Below are positions 13,528 to 15,185 of a stretch of DNA of 15,185 nt, piece after piece. The stretch spans positions 1 through 15,185 of the forward strand of contig CAKPGD010000029.1 of NCBI GenBank assembly GCA_934154515.1, given 5' to 3'. The position numbers and the translations under genes were made by a program. How positions within the stretch are numbered: the first letter of the stretch is position 1; each line of letters begins with the position of its first letter. This DNA comes from an uncultured Clostridia bacterium (lineage in GTDB: Bacteria > Bacillota > Clostridia > TANB77 > CAG-508). The notes beneath the pieces are model-generated. The model ran no database searches. It worked only from the letters and a program-made list of their open reading frames with translations, and was not told the origin of the DNA.

Positions 13528-13626
13528 TATTTGTTTCACCTCTTCTTCTTATTTTTTAAGGTTTTATTTTTGTTAATTTATATAATTCGTATCTCTTAAT
13601 GTCCTGTGGACACTATCGTTAACGGA

Positions 13627-13995
13627 TTAAAGAACTTCTGGAGCTAATGATAAAATCTTCATATAATCTCCATCTCTTAATTCTCTTGCAACTGGCCCAA
13701 ATATACGAGTTCCTTTTGGGTTTTTATCTTCTTTGATGATAACTGCTGCATTTTCATCAAATCTTACATATGATCCATCTGCTCTTCTTATTGGTTTTTT
13801 TGTTCTTACTACTACTGCTTTTACAACATCACCTTTTTTTACAACTCCACCTGGTGTTGCTGATTTAACAGAAGCAACAATAATATCTCCAACTCCGGCA
13901 TATTTTCTATATGAACCACCTAAACATCTAATGCACATAATTTCTTTTGCACCAGTGTTGTCAGCTACTTTTAATATGGTTTGTTGTTGTACCAT
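13627..13995 (-). CDS. rplN: 50S ribosomal protein uL14
   Basis: uL14 lies at the subunit interface and forms intersubunit bridges. The 122-residue product is exactly the family length: MVQQQTILKVADNTGAKEIM, a barrel with GDIIVASVKSATPGG, VVRTKKPIRRADGSYVRFDE and the end RELRDGDYMKILSLAPEVL. GGAGG lies 9 bases before the ATG. In E. coli this gene begins the spc operon; here the gap from rpsQ is only 25 bases with no promoter, so S10 and spc genes appear to be one transcription unit. Confidence 0.99.
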   Translation of the reverse strand: MVQQQTILKVADNTGAKEIMCIRCLGGSYRKYAGVGDIIVASVKSATPGGVVKKGDVVKAVVVRTKKPIRRADGSYVRFDENAAVIIKEDKNPKGTRIFGPVARELRDGDYMKILSLAPEVL

Positions 13996-14020
13996 TTCGC
14001 TGTTCCTCCTTTTTTAATAA

Positions 14021-14284
14021 TTATTTTATTATTGCCTTTTCTACTATTTCTACAACTCTGTATCTTTTATCTTTTGATAAAGGTCTTGTTTCCATAACTT
14101 TCACTTTATCACCGATACCACATTCGTTGTTTTCATCGTGAGCTTTTAAAGTATATGTTATTTTTTGAATTTTTCCATATTTTTTATTTTTCTCACTTGT
14201 TTCTACGGCTACAACTACTGTTTTATCCATTTTGTTAGATTTAACAGTTCCTATATATGTTCTACGAAGATTTCTTTCTTCCAT
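14021..14284 (-). CDS. rpsQ: 30S ribosomal protein uS17
   Basis: uS17 is a primary 16S rRNA-binding OB-fold protein of the 30S body. The 87-residue product has RRTYIGTVKSNKMDKTVVVA, KITYTLKAHDENNECGIGDK and VKVMETRPLSKDKRYRVVEI, all family hallmarks. GGAG lies 9 bases before the ATG. It is 16 bases after rpmC. Confidence 0.99.
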   Translation of the reverse strand: MEERNLRRTYIGTVKSNKMDKTVVVAVETSEKNKKYGKIQKITYTLKAHDENNECGIGDKVKVMETRPLSKDKRYRVVEIVEKAIIK

Positions 14285-14300
14285 GTTTTAAATCTCCTTT

Positions 14301-14501
14301 CTATTTATTTTCAGCTAACTTTCTTTCAGTTAATACTGTGTTTATTTTTGCAATGTCTTTCTTAACTTCTTTAATTTTCATAGGATTATCTAATCCGTTT
14401 GTAGCTAAGCTAAATCTTAGTTTGAATAATTCAGATTTTAATTCTCCTAATTCTTTTTCTAGTTCTGGTGAAGACATTTCTCTTATTTTATTAATCTTCA
14501 T
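14301..14501 (-). CDS. rpmC: 50S ribosomal protein uL29
   Basis: uL29 is a helical hairpin near the tunnel exit, beside uL23 and the trigger factor/SRP docking site. Starting at ATG 14501 gives 66 residues, the normal length: MKINKIREMSSPELEKELGE, then LKSELFKLRFSLATNGLDNP. The frame also allows GTG at 14513, but AGGTGG (inside rplP) is correctly spaced (8 bases) only for 14501. The gene overlaps the end of rplP by 11 bases, suggesting coupled translation. Confidence 0.97.
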   Translation of the reverse strand: MKINKIREMSSPELEKELGELKSELFKLRFSLATNGLDNPMKIKEVKKDIAKINTVLTERKLAENK

Positions 14502-14931
14502 CACTTTCACCACCTACTTCAGTTTCTTTTTTTACAAACTTAGTTTTTACAGGTAATTTCATTGAAGCAAGTCTTAATGCTTCTCTTGCAGTTTCTTCTG
14601 TTACTCCTGCTATTTCAAACATTACTCTACCTGGTTTTACTGGAGCTACCCAGTATTCTACAGCACCTTTACCTTTACCCATACGAGTTTCGGCTGGTTT
14701 CTTTGTTATTGGTTTGTCTGGGAATATTTTAATCCAAACTTTTCCACCTCTTTTAATATAACGAGTCATAGCAACACGGGCTGATTCTATTTGGTTTGTT
14801 GTTATTAAACCAGCTTCTAATGTTTGAAGTCCGTATTCACCATCTGATACGAAGTTTCCTCTTGTTGCTTTACCTCTGTTTCTACCTTTTTGTTGTTTTC
14901 TATATTTTGTTCTTTTTGGCATTAATGGCAT
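14491..14931 (-). CDS. rplP: 50S ribosomal protein uL16
   Basis: uL16 sits near the peptidyl transferase centre and A-site tRNA, and is needed for late 50S maturation. The 146-residue product has LMPKRTKYRKQQKGRNRGKA, ARVAMTRYIKRGGKVWIKIF, PDKPITKKPAETRMGKGKGA and VEYWVAPVKPGRVMFEIAGV, with an acidic tail (GGESDED). Start 14931 gives MPLMPKR, two or three residues longer than the common MLMPKR start; GGGGGA upstream fits 14931, not the in-frame ATG at 14922. Its ATG shares one base with the rpsC TAA stop (TAATG). Confidence 0.98.
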   Translation of the reverse strand: MPLMPKRTKYRKQQKGRNRGKATRGNFVSDGEYGLQTLEAGLITTNQIESARVAMTRYIKRGGKVWIKIFPDKPITKKPAETRMGKGKGAVEYWVAPVKPGRVMFEIAGVTEETAREALRLASMKLPVKTKFVKKETEVGGESDED

Positions 14932-15185
14932 TATTGGTCTCCCCCTTCCACTTTTCTTTTAGTAGGAAGAACTTCTCCTTTATATATCCAAACTTTAACA
15001 CCGATTTTTCCATATGTTGTATCTGCTTCTGCAAATCCATAGTCTATATCAGCTCTTAAAGTTTGAAGTGGTATAGTACCTTCTTTATAGAATTCAGTTC
15101 TAGCCATATCTGCTCCACCTAATCTTCCAGATACTGCAGTTTTAATTCCTAAAGCACCTGCTTTCATAGTTTTTTGCATACATTG
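14931..15185 (-). CDS. rpsC: 30S ribosomal protein uS3 (C-terminal part; cut by window edge)
   Basis: uS3 lines the mRNA entry channel and has helicase activity with uS4 and uS5. About 84 C-terminal codons are visible, the C-terminal domain: MQKTMKAGALGIKTAVSGRL, GGADMARTEFYKEGTIPLQT, LRADIDYGFAEADTTYGKIG and VKVWIYKGEVLPTKRK. The N-terminal KH domain lies beyond the window. The stop TAA at 14933-14931 overlaps the rplP start by one base. Confidence 0.98.
   Translation of the reverse strand, partial: QCMQKTMKAGALGIKTAVSGRLGGADMARTEFYKEGTIPLQTLRADIDYGFAEADTTYGKIGVKVWIYKGEVLPTKRKVEGGDQ

Noticed and set aside
13600..13612. Small hairpin TGTCC/GGACA between rplN and rplX
   Set aside because: A five-pair stem with a three-base loop is too short to claim function; noted only under rplX.
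1..15185. CRISPR arrays, insertion sequences, tRNA or rRNA genes
   Set aside because: No regularly spaced repeats of suitable length, no transposase-like frames and no rRNA or tRNA signatures were seen.

Overview
The window is about 30% GC (estimated by eye), and every gene I can support lies on the minus strand. The organism looks like a low-GC Bacillota, more likely a clostridium than a bacillus. Shine-Dalgarno sites are strong (AGGAGG type). rpsD (uS4) sits inside the alpha cluster between rpsK and rpoA, whereas in Bacillus it is elsewhere. uS4, uS14, uL24 and bL36 are all cysteine-bearing (zinc-type) forms. Species cannot be named from this sequence.

Layout in transcription order, high to low coordinate. 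(1) The 3' end of the S10 cluster and the spc cluster, 15185 to 8462: rpsC (partial), rplP, rpmC, rpsQ, rplN, rplX, rplE, rpsN, rpsH, rplF, rplR, rpsE, rplO, secY, closed by a hairpin terminator after secY. rpmD (uL30), normally between rpsE and rplO, is absent; its place holds a promoter-like sequence and a 15-bp tandem repeat that triplicates the rpsE stop codon. (2) adk, map, infA and rpmJ, with promoter candidates before adk and map. (3) The alpha cluster rpsM, rpsK, rpsD, rpoA, rplQ, preceded by a 189-base gap with two large potential RNA stem-loops. rplQ encodes an unusually long bL17 with an internal insertion of about 50 residues. (4) A 288-base gap with three hairpins (two followed by T-runs) ending the ribosomal cluster, then a consensus TTGACA-17-TATAAT promoter for recN. 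(5) recN, then lysS, with its own promoter and cut by the window edge.

Together the genes make ribosomal subunits, the RNA polymerase alpha subunit, the Sec channel, an initiation factor, methionine removal from new proteins and adenylate balance: a growth-linked core operon. recN (double-strand break repair) and lysS (tRNA charging) follow as separately promoted units.

I find no mobile element, CRISPR array, rRNA or tRNA gene, and no clearly new multi-gene system. The points most worth a second look are the structured rpmJ-rpsM gap, the missing rpmD with its replacement sequence, the bL17 insertion, and the non-coding structures around rplQ/recN, rplR/rpsE and adk/map.
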